NCBI GenBank assembly: GCA_016219375.1 | Contig: JACRNC010000020.1 | Span: 140,508 to 204,507 of the forward strand | Direction: 5' to 3' | From: Burkholderiales bacterium | GTDB lineage: Bacteria > Pseudomonadota > Gammaproteobacteria > Burkholderiales > Burkholderiaceae_C | Length of the DNA: 64,000 bases | In this document: piece by piece, positions 17,587 to 26,364 of the stretch | How positions within the stretch are numbered: position 1 is the stretch's first letter | Layout: every line of letters begins with the position of its first letter | The notes under the pieces: model-generated | Database searches by the model: none | Told to the model about the DNA's origin: nothing | The model's input: only the letters and a program-made list of their open reading frames with translations | Position numbers and translations under genes: made by a program

Positions 17587-18831
17587 TCAGACCCGGCGCA
17601 GCACCAGGCTGCCGTTGGTGCCGCCGAAGCCAAAGTTGTTCTTCACGGCGGCGTCGATCTTCAAGTCCCGCGCCGTGTTGGCGCAGTAGTCCAGGTCGCA
17701 CTCCGGATCCTGGTTGAAGATGTTGATGGTGGGCGGCGAGACCTGGTGGTGGATGGCCAGCGCAGTGACCACCGACTCCATGCCGCCGGCGCCACCCAGC
17801 AGGTGGCCGGTCATGGACTTCGTGGAGTTGACCACCAGCTTGCGCGCAGCGTCGCCGAAGGCCGCCTTGACGGCATTGGTCTCGTTGACGTCGCCCAGCG
17901 GCGTGGAGGTGCCGTGGGCGTTGAGGTATTGCACCTGGTCGGGGTTGAGCCCGGCCGTGCGCAGCGCCGCCACCATCGCGCGGCGCGGGCCGTCCACGTC
18001 GGGGGCGGTCATGTGGTAGGCGTCGGCACTCATGCCGAAGCCTGCGATCTCGGCATAGATGGTGGCGCCGCGAGCCTTGGCGTGCTCGTATTCCTCAAGC
18101 ACCATGACGCCGGCGCCCTCGCCCAGCACGAAGCCGTCGCGGTCCTTGTCCCAGGGACGGGACGCGGTGGCCGGATCATCGTTGCGGGTCGACAGCGCAC
18201 GCGCGGCCGCGAAGCCGCCGATGCCCAGCGGCGACACCGTGGATTCAGCCCCGCCGGCGATCATCACGTCGGCATCGCCGTACTCGATCATGCGCGCGGC
18301 CATGCCGATGCAGTGCAGCCCGGTGGTGCAGGCGGTCACGATCGCCAGGTTGGGGCCCTTGAAGCCGCAATGGATGGAGACCTGGCCGGAGATCATGTTG
18401 ATGATCGAGGCCGGGACGAAGAAGGGGGAAATGCGGCGCGGGCCGCGCTCCGTCAGCTCGCCATGCGTGGCCTCGATCATCGGCAGGCCGCCGATGCCCG
18501 AGCCCACCAGGCAGCCAATGCGCAGGGCAAGTTCCTCGGGGAGGGACTCGCCCGTGGGCAGGCCGGCGTCGCGCACGGCCTGGATGGACGCCGCCATCCC
18601 GTAGTGGATGAAGGTGTCCATGTGGCGGGCTTCCTTGGCGGGGATGTAATCCTCGACATTGAAGCCCTTGACCTCGCCCGCGATGCGGCAGGCGAAGGCG
18701 GAGGCATCGAACTTGGTGATGGTGTCGATGCCGCTGCGGCCCGCGACCAGGTTGGACCAGGACTCGGCCACCGTGTTGCCCACGGGCGTGACGAGGCCCA
18801 GGCCGGTGACGACGACGCGACGACGGGTCAT
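17587..18831 (-). CDS. fabF: 3-oxoacyl-ACP synthase II (FabF)
   Basis: The 414-residue condensing enzyme elongates acyl-ACP with malonyl-ACP and controls unsaturated chain length. It begins RRRVVVTGLGLVTPVGN. The nucleophilic Cys is in TACTTGLHCIG, and the two catalytic His are in NAHGTSTPLGD and KSMTGHLLGGAG. Length and order match the KAS II family. It lies 49 bases downstream of acpP, the standard arrangement. Confidence 0.97.
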   Translation of the reverse strand: MTRRRVVVTGLGLVTPVGNTVAESWSNLVAGRSGIDTITKFDASAFACRIAGEVKGFNVEDYIPAKEARHMDTFIHYGMAASIQAVRDAGLPTGESLPEELALRIGCLVGSGIGGLPMIEATHGELTERGPRRISPFFVPASIINMISGQVSIHCGFKGPNLAIVTACTTGLHCIGMAARMIEYGDADVMIAGGAESTVSPLGIGGFAAARALSTRNDDPATASRPWDKDRDGFVLGEGAGVMVLEEYEHAKARGATIYAEIAGFGMSADAYHMTAPDVDGPRRAMVAALRTAGLNPDQVQYLNAHGTSTPLGDVNETNAVKAAFGDAARKLVVNSTKSMTGHLLGGAGGMESVVTALAIHHQVSPPTINIFNQDPECDLDYCANTARDLKIDAAVKNNFGFGGTNGSLVLRRV

Positions 18832-18880
18832 GCGTTCAAGGCAATCGTTGCAGGGATCGTGGCAAGAGGCAGCGAAGGCC

Positions 18881-19120
18881 TCAGGCCTTCATGTGCGACT
18901 TGGCGTAGTCGATGGCCAGCTGCACGGTGGTGATCTTCTCGGCTTCTTCATCGGGGATCTCGATGCCGAATTCATCTTCCAGTGCCATCACCAGCTCGAC
19001 GGTGTCCAGCGAGTCCGCGCCCAGGTCGGCGACGAAAGCCTTCTCGTTGGTCACTTCGCTTTCGGGCACGCCCAGTTGTTCGGCAATGATTTTCTTGACG
19101 CGGGCTTCGATATCGCTCAT
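18881..19120 (-). CDS. acpP: Acyl carrier protein
   Basis: The 79-residue acidic protein carries growing fatty acyl chains on a phosphopantetheine arm. The attachment site is Ser37 in [11 protein letters not shown]. The start at 19120 has a strong GGAGG site. Conversion to the holo form needs a phosphopantetheinyl transferase, and the usual acpS is not at its normal place in this window. The gene has its own probable promoter and a hairpin upstream, consistent with the high expression ACP needs. Confidence 0.98.
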   Translation of the reverse strand: MSDIEARVKKIIAEQLGVPESEVTNEKAFVADLGADSLDTVELVMALEDEFGIEIPDEEAEKITTVQLAIDYAKSHMKA

Positions 19121-19157
19121 GGCTCCTCCAGGAGGGTGATGCAAAAAACAAAAGGGG

Positions 19158-19187
19158 ATTTTACGAGGTGCGGGGTGTCAGCCCCGC
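19158..19187 (-). promoter_or_regulatory. Probable acpP promoter with adjacent hairpin
   Basis: On the minus strand TAAAAT (19163-19158) makes a good -10 box 37 bases before the acpP start. Just upstream a 6-bp stem (GCGGGG/CCCCGC, 19170-19187) could end transcripts from fabG or bind a regulator. No clear -35 box is present. Confidence 0.5.
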
Positions 19188-19226
19188 GACGGGTGACCCA
19201 GTGCGCTGCCGGGTCGATGATCAGGA

Positions 19227-19976
19227 TCAGGACATGTACATGCCACCGTTGACATGCAGTTCCACGCCGGTGATGTAGCCCGCCTGCGGCGAGGCGAGAA
19301 AAGCCACCGCCTCGGCCACGTCGCCGGGCTGGCCCAGCTGGCCCAGCGGGATCTGCGCCAGCAGCGCATCCTTCTGCGCCTGGCTGAGCTCATCGGTCAT
19401 GTCGGTTGCGATGAAGCCGGGGGCCACGCAGTTGACGGTGATGCCGCGGCTGCCCAGCTCGCGAGCCAGCGAGCGGCTCATGCCGGCCACGCCGGCCTTG
19501 GCCGCGGCGTAGTTGGCCTGGCCGGCGTTGCCGCTGGCGCCCACCACGGAGGTGATGCTGACGATGCGGCCGTAGCGCTGCTTCATCATCGGCCGCACCA
19601 CCGCGCGGCTCAGGCGGAACACGGCCTTGAGGTTGGTGTCGAGCACGGCGTCCCAGTCGTCATCCTTCATGCGCATGGACAGTGTGTCGCGGGTGATGCC
19701 GGCGTTGTTGACGAGCACATGCAGCGCGCCGTGGCGCTTGAGGATGTCGTCGATGGCGGCATCGACGCCGGCTGCATCGTTGACGTTCAGGACGATGCCG
19801 GTGCAGCCCTCATGGGCCGACAGGGCCTGGGCAATGGAGGCGGCGCCGGCCTCGGTGGTGGCCGTGCCGATGACCTTCAGGCCGCGCTCGGCCAGCGTCT
19901 GCGCGATGGCGCGGCCGATGCCGCGGCTGGCGCCGGTGACCAGGGCGACCTGGCCGGCAAAGGTGATGTCGCTCAT
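19227..19976 (-). CDS. fabG: 3-oxoacyl-ACP reductase FabG
   Basis: The 249-residue short-chain dehydrogenase reduces 3-oxoacyl-ACP with NADPH. The cofactor motif GASRGIG is near residues 15-21 and NNAG is intact. The catalytic Ser, Tyr and Lys lie in SITSVVGASGNAGQANYAAAKAG-type context (about 140-160). The start codon overlaps the fabD stop by 4 bases (ATGA), showing translational coupling. Confidence 0.97.
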   Translation of the reverse strand: MSDITFAGQVALVTGASRGIGRAIAQTLAERGLKVIGTATTEAGAASIAQALSAHEGCTGIVLNVNDAAGVDAAIDDILKRHGALHVLVNNAGITRDTLSMRMKDDDWDAVLDTNLKAVFRLSRAVVRPMMKQRYGRIVSITSVVGASGNAGQANYAAAKAGVAGMSRSLARELGSRGITVNCVAPGFIATDMTDELSQAQKDALLAQIPLGQLGQPGDVAEAVAFLASPQAGYITGVELHVNGGMYMS

Positions 19977-20908
19977 GCCAGGGCTCCGCGGGTGTCGGCC
20001 AGGCTGGCCGGGTCGAAGACGCTGTAGGCGGCCAGCTCGGCATCGATGCGCTTGGCCATGCCGGCCAGTACCTTGCCGGGGCCGCATTCGACGATGGCCT
20101 GCGCGCCGCGCGCCTTGAGCGCCTGCACGCACTCCACCCAGCGCACCGGGCCGAAGGCCTGGCGATAGAGGGCGTCACGGATGCGGCCGGCGTCGGTCTC
20201 GGCGGCCACGTCGATGTTGTTGATCACCGGCAGCGCAGGGCTGTACAGCGCCACGGCGGCCAGCTTGTCCTTGAGCCGGTCGGCCGCGGGCTTCATGAGG
20301 CTGGAATGAAAAGGCGCGGACACCGGCAGCGGCAGCGCGCGCTTGGCGCCGGCGGCCTTGAGCGCCTCGCAGGCCTGCTCGACGCCGGCTTTGGTGCCGG
20401 CGATCACCGTCTGCTTGGGATCGTTGAAGTTGACGGCCTCGACCACCTCGCCGCGCGCGGCCACCTGGGCGCAGCCCTCGCGCACGGCCTGGGCATCCAG
20501 GCCCAGGATGGCGGCCATGCCGCCGGCGCCCACCGGCACCGCGTCCTGCATGGCCTGCGCGCGAAAGCGCACCAGCGGCAGCGCATCGGCCAGCGACAAC
20601 GCACCAGCTGCCACCAGCGCGGCGTACTCGCCCAGCGAGTGGCCGGCCACGGCCACCGGCGCCCGGCCCGTCTCGGCCTGCCAGGCGCGCCAGCAGGCGA
20701 TGTCGGCGGCCAGCATGACCGGCTGGGTGTTCGTCGTGAGATCCAGTTGCTCCTTGGGGCCCTGGGCGATCAGGCGGGCGATGTCCTCGCCCAGCGCATC
20801 GCTGGCCTCCTGCAGGGTCTGGCGCACGGCGGGGTGGTCGCCCCAGGCGTCGAGCATGCCGACGGACTGCGAGCCCTGGCCGGGGAAGACGATGGCAAAG
20901 GGGGTCAT
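19973..20908 (-). CDS. fabD: Malonyl-CoA:ACP transacylase FabD
   Basis: The 311-residue enzyme transfers malonyl from CoA to ACP. It begins with FPGQGSQSVGML, the nucleophilic Ser91 is in GHSLGEY, and the partner His lies in VSAPFHSSLM. The start at 20908 has AGGAT upstream and fits the family length. It is coupled to fabG by a 4-base overlap and follows fabH after 44 bases. Confidence 0.97.
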   Translation of the reverse strand: MTPFAIVFPGQGSQSVGMLDAWGDHPAVRQTLQEASDALGEDIARLIAQGPKEQLDLTTNTQPVMLAADIACWRAWQAETGRAPVAVAGHSLGEYAALVAAGALSLADALPLVRFRAQAMQDAVPVGAGGMAAILGLDAQAVREGCAQVAARGEVVEAVNFNDPKQTVIAGTKAGVEQACEALKAAGAKRALPLPVSAPFHSSLMKPAADRLKDKLAAVALYSPALPVINNIDVAAETDAGRIRDALYRQAFGPVRWVECVQALKARGAQAIVECGPGKVLAGMAKRIDAELAAYSVFDPASLADTRGALA

Positions 20909-20952
20909 GGAGATGATCCTCTCGTGTCGCGGGTGATCGGGACGGCGGCGGC

Positions 20953-21972
20953 TCAGAAGTCGAGCAGCACCGCGCCCCAGGTGAAGCCGCCGCCCACGCC
21001 TTCGAGCAGCAGCGTGTCGCCCGGGCGGATCCTGCCTTGGCGCACGCCGTGGTCCAGCGCCAGAGGGATGGAGGCGGCCGAGGTGTTGCCGTGCTCGTCC
21101 ACGGTGACGATGACGCGCTCGGCCGGCACGCCGAGCTTGCGCGCGGTGCTGGCCATGATGCGCAGGTTGGCCTGGTGCGGGATGAACCAGTCGACGTCGG
21201 CCGCCGTGCGGCCGGCGCGGTCCAGCACGGCCTGTGCAACCTGGTCGAGCACGCCCACGGCCAGCTTGAACACCGCCTGCCCGTCCATGTGCAGCAGCGG
21301 GCGGCCGACGACCTGCCCACCGGCAATGCTGCCCGGCGTGCACAGGATGTCGGCATGGCGGCCGTCGGCATGCAGCTCGCAGGCCAGGATGCCGGGGGCG
21401 TCGCTCGCCTCCAGCACCACGGCGCCGGCGCCGTCGCCGAAGAGCACGCAGGTGGTGCGGTCGGAGAAGTCGAGCAGGTGCGAGAAGACCTCCGCGCCGA
21501 TCACCAGAGCGCAGCGCGCGGCACCCGCGCGGACCATGCTGTCGGCCACCGTCAGGGCATAGACGAAGCCCGAGCACACGGCCTGCAGGTCGAAGGCCGG
21601 GCAGCCGGCAGCACCCAGCTTGCGCTGCACGATGCAGGCGGTGGACGGGAACACCATGTCCGGCGTGGACGTGGCGACGATGATCAGGTCCAGGTCCTCG
21701 GCGCGGCGGCCGGCGGCGGTCAGCGCAGCCTGCGCGGCCGGCACGGCCAGGTCGCTGGCGCCCACGCCAGGATCGGCGAAGTGGCGGGCACGGATGCCGG
21801 TGCGCTCGGTGATCCAGGCGTCCGAGGTCTCGATGCCGTCGGCCGCCAGCCGCGCGGCGAGCTCATCGTTGGTGAGGCGCCGGGCGGGCAGATGGCTGCC
21901 GGTGCCGGTGATGCGCGCATGCGCGCCGGAAACGGCGCGGGCGGGGAAAGCGGCGGAGGAAGCGAGAGTCAC
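20953..21972 (-). CDS. fabH: 3-oxoacyl-ACP synthase III (FabH)
   Basis: The 339-residue enzyme starts fatty acid synthesis by condensing acetyl-CoA with malonyl-ACP. The nucleophilic Cys133 lies in [10 protein letters not shown], and the His and Asn of the triad lie in IPHQANLRI and [11 protein letters not shown]. The start is a GTG at 21972, 15 bases after plsX. There is no ATG that would keep the conserved [10 protein letters not shown] segment. The N-terminus carries about 17 extra residues. Confidence 0.95.
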   Translation of the reverse strand: MTLASSAAFPARAVSGAHARITGTGSHLPARRLTNDELAARLAADGIETSDAWITERTGIRARHFADPGVGASDLAVPAAQAALTAAGRRAEDLDLIIVATSTPDMVFPSTACIVQRKLGAAGCPAFDLQAVCSGFVYALTVADSMVRAGAARCALVIGAEVFSHLLDFSDRTTCVLFGDGAGAVVLEASDAPGILACELHADGRHADILCTPGSIAGGQVVGRPLLHMDGQAVFKLAVGVLDQVAQAVLDRAGRTAADVDWFIPHQANLRIMASTARKLGVPAERVIVTVDEHGNTSAASIPLALDHGVRQGRIRPGDTLLLEGVGGGFTWGAVLLDF

Positions 21973-21987
21973 TAACGGGGAAAGCGT

Positions 21988-23109
21988 TCAGGCGGCCGCC
22001 GACGGGGCTTGCTGCGAGGAGCCGGACGGGGGCGCGGCGCTCTGCGCGGCGGCATCGGCGGGCAGGGCCTGCAGCGTGGCGACGATGCGGTCGTGCACGC
22101 GGTCGAGCAGGCGGTTGGCGGCCGCATCATAGGCCCGGGCCAGCGCCTGCTCGAAGGCGAAGGCATCGGCCGAGCCGTGGCTCTTGAACACCAGGCCGCG
22201 CAGGCCCAGCAGCGCCGCGCCGTTGTAGCGGCGATGATCCACCCGGTGCTTGAAGTGCTTGAGCACCGGCAGCGCCACCAGGGCAGCGAGCTTGGTGAAG
22301 GCGTTGCGCGTGAACTCCTGCTTGATGAAGCTGGAGAGCATGGCCGCCAGGCCCTCGGCCGTCTTGAGCGCCACGTTGCCGACGAAGCCGTCGCAGACGA
22401 TCAGGTCGGTGGCGCCGGTGAAGATGTCGTTGCCCTCGACGTTGCCGCGGAAGTTGATCAGGCCGCGCGCACCGGCTTGGCGCAGCAGCTCGCCGGCCTG
22501 CTTGATGGTGTCGTTGCCCTTGATGACTTCTTCGCCGATGTTGAGCAGGCCCACCGTGGGGTTCTCGTTGCCCTGCACGGCTGCCACCAGGGCGCTGCCC
22601 ATGACGGCGAACTGCAGCAGGTGCTCGGCAGTGCAATCGACGTTGGCGCCCAGGTCCAGCACCGTCGTGTAGCCGTCGCGCTGGTTGGGCATGACGGTGG
22701 CGATGGCCGGACGGTCGATGCCGTCCATCGTCTTGAGCAGGTAGCGCGCAACGGCCATCAGGGCGCCGGTGTTGCCGGCGGAGACGCAGGCATCGGCCGC
22801 CGCGGCGCCGGACTCGCCCGGCTTGAGCTGGCTGAGGGCCACGCGCAGGGACGAATCCTTCTTGCGGCGCAGGGCCACCTCGACCGGGTCGTCCATTTCG
22901 ACGACCTCGCTGGCCTCGACCAGGGTGCAGCGCGGCCACTGGGCGGCGGGCTGCAGGGCCTGCGGCCGGCCGACGAGGATGAGCTCAGCCGCGGGATGGC
23001 TGTCGAGGAAGGCGCGGCAGGCCGGCAGCGTGACGGCCGGGCCGTGGTCGCCACCCATGCAATCGACGGCTAGGCGCACCGGCTTGCCGGGCGGGGCCAC
23101 GCGGGTCAT
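21988..23109 (-). CDS. plsX: Phosphate acyltransferase PlsX
   Basis: The 373-residue enzyme forms acyl-phosphate from acyl-ACP for phospholipid synthesis. It begins with [14 protein letters not shown] and includes [10 protein letters not shown] and [11 protein letters not shown], both typical of the family. The ATG at 23109 is preferred. A GTG seven codons upstream (23130) is equally possible, and neither has a strong ribosome binding site. It lies between rpmF and fabH as in most proteobacteria. The C-terminal 30 residues are Ala/Ser-rich and dispensable-looking. Confidence 0.95.
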   Translation of the reverse strand: MTRVAPPGKPVRLAVDCMGGDHGPAVTLPACRAFLDSHPAAELILVGRPQALQPAAQWPRCTLVEASEVVEMDDPVEVALRRKKDSSLRVALSQLKPGESGAAAADACVSAGNTGALMAVARYLLKTMDGIDRPAIATVMPNQRDGYTTVLDLGANVDCTAEHLLQFAVMGSALVAAVQGNENPTVGLLNIGEEVIKGNDTIKQAGELLRQAGARGLINFRGNVEGNDIFTGATDLIVCDGFVGNVALKTAEGLAAMLSSFIKQEFTRNAFTKLAALVALPVLKHFKHRVDHRRYNGAALLGLRGLVFKSHGSADAFAFEQALARAYDAAANRLLDRVHDRIVATLQALPADAAAQSAAPPSGSSQQAPSAAA

Positions 23110-23221
23110 GGAGCGCAGATCTGTGGTCACGAAGGACGCGCGGATGCGCAGACGGCCGTGAGCGGGCCGGGCGCAATGCGGCCGGGCACGGGACAGGCCC
23201 CCACCCGAGCCGCCGGGCCGA

Positions 23222-23404
23222 TCAGGCGTCGGCCTTGGTCTTGAGCACCTTGCGGCCGCGGTAGTGGCCGGTGGGGCTGATGTGGTGGCGCAGGTGCACT
23301 TCGCCGGTGGTCGGCTCGATGCCGGTACCCGGCTGGGTCAGGGCGTTGTGCGAACGGTGCATGCCGCGCTTGGACGGCGACTTCTTGTTTTGCTGGACGG
23401 CCAT
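23222..23404 (-). CDS. rpmF: 50S ribosomal protein L32
   Basis: The 60-residue protein begins [20 protein letters not shown], a clear L32 N-terminus, and ends with [14 protein letters not shown]. The usual zinc-binding cysteines are not present, as in other Cys-less L32 forms. It is the first ribosomal gene of the rpmF-plsX-fab cluster, with its own promoter and leader hairpin upstream. Confidence 0.98.
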   Translation of the reverse strand: MAVQQNKKSPSKRGMHRSHNALTQPGTGIEPTTGEVHLRHHISPTGHYRGRKVLKTKADA

Positions 23405-23462
23405 GTCGGGCTCCTAGGATTGGGCAGCGCCGCAGCGCCGCTGCTTGCGCAAAAACGAGTTA

Positions 23463-23512
23463 GGCGAGCAAGCCATGCCGCTCGCCAAAACCTGCCATTC
23501 TAGCATGGCCGA
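23463..23512 (-). promoter_or_regulatory. Probable rpmF promoter and leader hairpin
   Basis: On the minus strand TAGAAT (23512-23507) is a good -10 box about 100 bases before rpmF, without a clear -35. Its transcript would contain a stem made by GGCGAGC and GCTCGCC (23463-23469 and 23480-23486, 10-base loop). Such a leader could serve ribosomal protein feedback, but this is inference. Confidence 0.5.
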
Positions 23513-23519
23513 AGTGGCT

Positions 23520-24083
23520 TCAGGAAGCCCGGTCAGAGCGCTTCTTCAACGCGGCCAGGGCTGCGAAAGGATGTGGCCGTTCGTCCTCGGCGGCGGCCGG
23601 TTCGGCGGCCTGCCCCAGCGGCACGGCGGGCCGGCAACTCTGATGCAGAGGCATCAGCGGCAGCTCCAGGATCAGCTCGTCTTCCAGCCACCAGCGCAGG
23701 TCGAAGCTGCGGCTGAGCACGAGCACGTCGTCTTCGAGCACGGCGTCCAGCTCGGCGGCAGTCGCCTCGTCGGCGACGAAGCGCGCCTGCCGCTCGATGG
23801 CCAGGTGTTGGACCACCGGCTGCAGGCAGCGCTGACAGGTCAGAGGCACCTCCGCCTGGGCACGCAGGTGCAGCCAGACTTCAGGCTCGCTTCCGACCAC
23901 GGGGCGCTGCAGACCGGTCACCGACCAGGACAGCGGGCGCACCAGGTCGGCGCGGGCTTCGTCCGGCACGCTCTCCATCAGGCGAGGCAGATCCGCCAGC
24001 GGCCACTGGCCGGACAGGCTGGCGCCGGCCTTGGCAAAGGCAGCCACGTCGAGCTTGTGCGGGTTGAAGTCGGCGGCTTTCAT
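23520..24083 (-). CDS. YceD/DUF177 family protein
   Basis: The 187-residue protein belongs to the YceD (DUF177) family that precedes rpmF in most proteobacteria and is linked in plants and bacteria to 23S rRNA accumulation. It has the core EVPLTCQRCLQPV segment followed by the acidic LDAVLEDDVLVL and the EDELILELPLMPLH block. The start at 24083 (MKAADFNPHKLDV) fits the family. Longer upstream frames are unlikely because they run into the divergent promoter region. Expression is probably joined with rpmF. Confidence 0.92.
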   Translation of the reverse strand: MKAADFNPHKLDVAAFAKAGASLSGQWPLADLPRLMESVPDEARADLVRPLSWSVTGLQRPVVGSEPEVWLHLRAQAEVPLTCQRCLQPVVQHLAIERQARFVADEATAAELDAVLEDDVLVLSRSFDLRWWLEDELILELPLMPLHQSCRPAVPLGQAAEPAAAEDERPHPFAALAALKKRSDRAS

Positions 24084-24231
24084 GCCGGGCAGTGTAGGCG
24101 GCGGCGGGGCGGCTGGGCCGCGCAGCCGGGCGGGCCGGAGTGTCTTGCTGCGGCCTGATCGCCCGGGGCCTGATCCATCGGCAAGGGCCGCCGCGCCCGG
24201 CTTTGCGAAGAGCGGGCCGCCCGGTGGGAGT

Positions 24232-24267
24232 TGGACGTGGGGCTGGACGTGGGGCTTCACGTGGGGG
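24232..24267 (+). repeat. 12-bp tandem repeats upstream of maf
   Basis: TGGACGTGGGGC occurs at 24232-24243 and 24244-24255, followed by a diverged unit TTCACGTGGGGG at 24256-24267. They end 15 bases before the maf start codon, in the divergent yceD/maf promoter region. The repeats could bind a regulator or be slippage-generated. Confidence 0.65.
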
Positions 24268-24282
24268 TGGACAATCCCCGCC

Positions 24283-24930
24283 ATGCCTGCTCCCCATGAT
24301 CCCGCTGCCCCGCCGGCGGCCGAGCCCGCCGTCATCCTGGCTTCGACCTCGCGCTACCGGCGCGAGCTGCTGCAGCGGCTGAGGCTGCCGTTCTCCGTGG
24401 TCTCGCCCGAGGTGGACGAGACGCCGCAGCCTGGCGAGACGCCGCTGCAGCTGGCGCTGCGGCTGGCGCGGGCCAAGGCGCAGGCCGTGGCGCGCAGCCA
24501 CCCGGGCGCCATCGTGATCGGGTCGGACCAGGTGGCTGACCTGGACGGCCAGGCGATCGGCAAGCCGCACACGCACGAGCGCGCCGTGGCGCAACTGCAG
24601 GCGATGAGCGGGCGCACGCTGGTCTTCCAGACCGCCGTGGCGGTGGTGCGCGGCGACACCGGCTTCGAGCAGGTGGAATGCGTGCCCTCGCGCGTGCGGG
24701 TGCGGCCGCTGCAGCTCGTGGAGATCGAGGCCTACCTGCAGGCGGAGCAGCCCTATGACTGCGCCGGCAGCGCCAAATCCGAGGGCCTGGGCATCGCCCT
24801 GCTGGAGGCGATCGAGAGCGACGACCCCACCGCGCTCATCGGCCTGCCGCTGATCCGCACCGCCGCGCTGCTGCGCGCAGCCGGCTGCGACCCGCTGCGG
24901 CGGCTGGCGGCCGGGGCGGCCTGCGCATGA
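24283..24930 (+). CDS. Maf/YceF-type nucleotide pyrophosphatase
   Basis: The 215-residue protein is a Maf-family pyrophosphatase, closest in motif to the YceF subgroup that hydrolyses 7-methyl-GTP. It has ASTSRYRRELLQRLRLPF near the N-terminus, GSDQVADLDG, KPHTHERAVAQL and KSEGLGIALLEAIESDDPTA. The start at 24283 gives the normal N-terminus. ACAAT lies 8 bases before it, so the message may have almost no leader. It overlaps the next gene by 4 bases (ATGA). Confidence 0.92.
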   Translation: MPAPHDPAAPPAAEPAVILASTSRYRRELLQRLRLPFSVVSPEVDETPQPGETPLQLALRLARAKAQAVARSHPGAIVIGSDQVADLDGQAIGKPHTHERAVAQLQAMSGRTLVFQTAVAVVRGDTGFEQVECVPSRVRVRPLQLVEIEAYLQAEQPYDCAGSAKSEGLGIALLEAIESDDPTALIGLPLIRTAALLRAAGCDPLRRLAAGAACA

Positions 24931-25820
24931 GCGCCGCTGCCGACCCGGCTGCGCGCCGCACCGGCACCGGCGCCAGCGCCGAAGGCGCCCGCCCGGGCCA
25001 GGACGCCGCCCTGCCCGCCCCCCGCACCGCCGGCCGCCTCATCCTGATGCCCAACACGCTGGATCTGGGCACCACGCGCGATCAGCCGCCCGCCCCGCTG
25101 GGGCAGGTGCTGCCGGCGCTGGCAATCACGACGGCGGCCGCCCTGCGTCACTGGGTGGTGGAGAACGCCAAGTCGGCGCGTGCCTTCCTCAAGCGCGTGG
25201 AGGCGGAGGTGGCGCTGGCCGTCCCGCTGCAGCAAATGGACATCCGCGAGCTGCCGCGCCCGCCCAAGGGGGGCCACCCGGCAGGCGGCAAGCCGGCGGC
25301 CCTGTCGCCGGATGCGCTGCGCCCGCTGCTGCAGCCGGCGCTGGACGGCCACGACATCGGGCTGCTGTCCGAAGCCGGCCTGCCGGCCGTGGCCGACCCC
25401 GGTGCACCGCTGGTGCGCGCAGCGCACGCGGCCGGCGTCGAGGTGCTGCCGCTCAGCGGCCCCAGCTCATTGATGCTGGCGCTGGCGGCCAGCGGGCTCA
25501 ACGGACAGAGCTTCGCCTTCATCGGCTACCTGCCGCAGGACAAGGGCGAGCGCGCCCAGCGGCTGCGCGAGCTGGAGGCGGCCTCGCGTCGCGCCGCACA
25601 GACCCAGCTCGTCATCGAGACGCCCTACCGCAACGCCGCGCTGCTCGATGCGCTGATCGGCACGCTGGCGCCGTCCACCCAGCTCAGCGTTAGCGTGGGC
25701 CTGACGCTGCCGGGCGGCTTCACGCGTACCGACACCGTGGCCGCCTGGCGCCGCCGGCTTGCAGAATCGCTGGCCGACATGCCGGCCGACGTGCCGGCGG
25801 TGTTCGCCTTCCTGGCCTGA
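24927..25820 (+). CDS. RsmI-like tetrapyrrole-methylase-fold SAM methyltransferase
   Basis: The 297-residue protein is a SAM-dependent methyltransferase of the fold shared by RsmI and cobalamin methylases. Visible parts are GRLILMPNTL near residue 35, SEAGLPAVADPGAPLVRAA and LPLSGPSSLMLALAASGLNG, then the RsmI-like FAFIGYLPQDK and IETPYRN. RsmI methylates 16S rRNA C1402. This protein has a different N-terminus and is probably a paralogue of the type found beside maf in Burkholderiales, so the substrate is uncertain. It is translationally coupled to maf. Confidence 0.82.
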   Translation: MSAAADPAARRTGTGASAEGARPGQDAALPAPRTAGRLILMPNTLDLGTTRDQPPAPLGQVLPALAITTAAALRHWVVENAKSARAFLKRVEAEVALAVPLQQMDIRELPRPPKGGHPAGGKPAALSPDALRPLLQPALDGHDIGLLSEAGLPAVADPGAPLVRAAHAAGVEVLPLSGPSSLMLALAASGLNGQSFAFIGYLPQDKGERAQRLRELEAASRRAAQTQLVIETPYRNAALLDALIGTLAPSTQLSVSVGLTLPGGFTRTDTVAAWRRRLAESLADMPADVPAVFAFLA

Positions 25821-25880
25821 AGCCTGCAAGGCGCCTGCTCCCCTCCCCCCTTCCTTCCAACTCCACCACCGCAGTTCCTC

Positions 25881-26354
25881 GTGGCCTCCGTCAACCCGCC
25901 TCCGATCACCGTCTCCACCCATCCCACGCCGCATGCGATGCGCCTGGGCTACCTGGGCCTCGTTCCTTTCGTGCTGGGCGCGCTGCTGGTCTGGCTGCTG
26001 CAGTCCGAAGCGCATGCCGAGGCGCACTTCTATGTCGTCGATGCGCTGGCCAAGTACGCAGCGGTGATCGGGTCCTTCCTGGCCGGCATCCATTGGGGCC
26101 TGGCCATGCGCGGCGGCGCGGCCAAGATGGACAAGCGCTTCTCCTGGGGCGTGGTGCCCTCGCTGGTGGCCTGGGTGGGCGTGGTGATGCCGGCCTATGC
26201 CGGGCTGGTGGTGCAGGGCGTGACGCTGATCGTGTGCTATCTGATCGACCGCCGGCACTACCCGGCCTGGGGCGCGGCGGCCTGGTTGACGCTGCGCTTT
26301 CGCCTGACGGCCGTGGCGGCGCTGAGCTGCTTCATCGCCGCGGCGGGCACCTGA
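25881..26354 (+). CDS. DUF3429 membrane protein
   Basis: The 157-residue protein has about four membrane segments, near residues 21-42, 52-73, 83-108 and 130-155, and a GSFLAGIHWGLAMR motif typical of the DUF3429 family. A GTG at 25881 is taken as start. An ATG at 25938 (MRLGYLG), directly before the first membrane segment, is a good alternative. Neither has a clear ribosome binding site. The function is unknown. It ends 10 bases before the M61 protease gene. Confidence 0.82.
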   Translation: MASVNPPPITVSTHPTPHAMRLGYLGLVPFVLGALLVWLLQSEAHAEAHFYVVDALAKYAAVIGSFLAGIHWGLAMRGGAAKMDKRFSWGVVPSLVAWVGVVMPAYAGLVVQGVTLIVCYLIDRRHYPAWGAAAWLTLRFRLTAVAALSCFIAAAGT

Positions 26355-26364
26355 GGCTGCAGCC

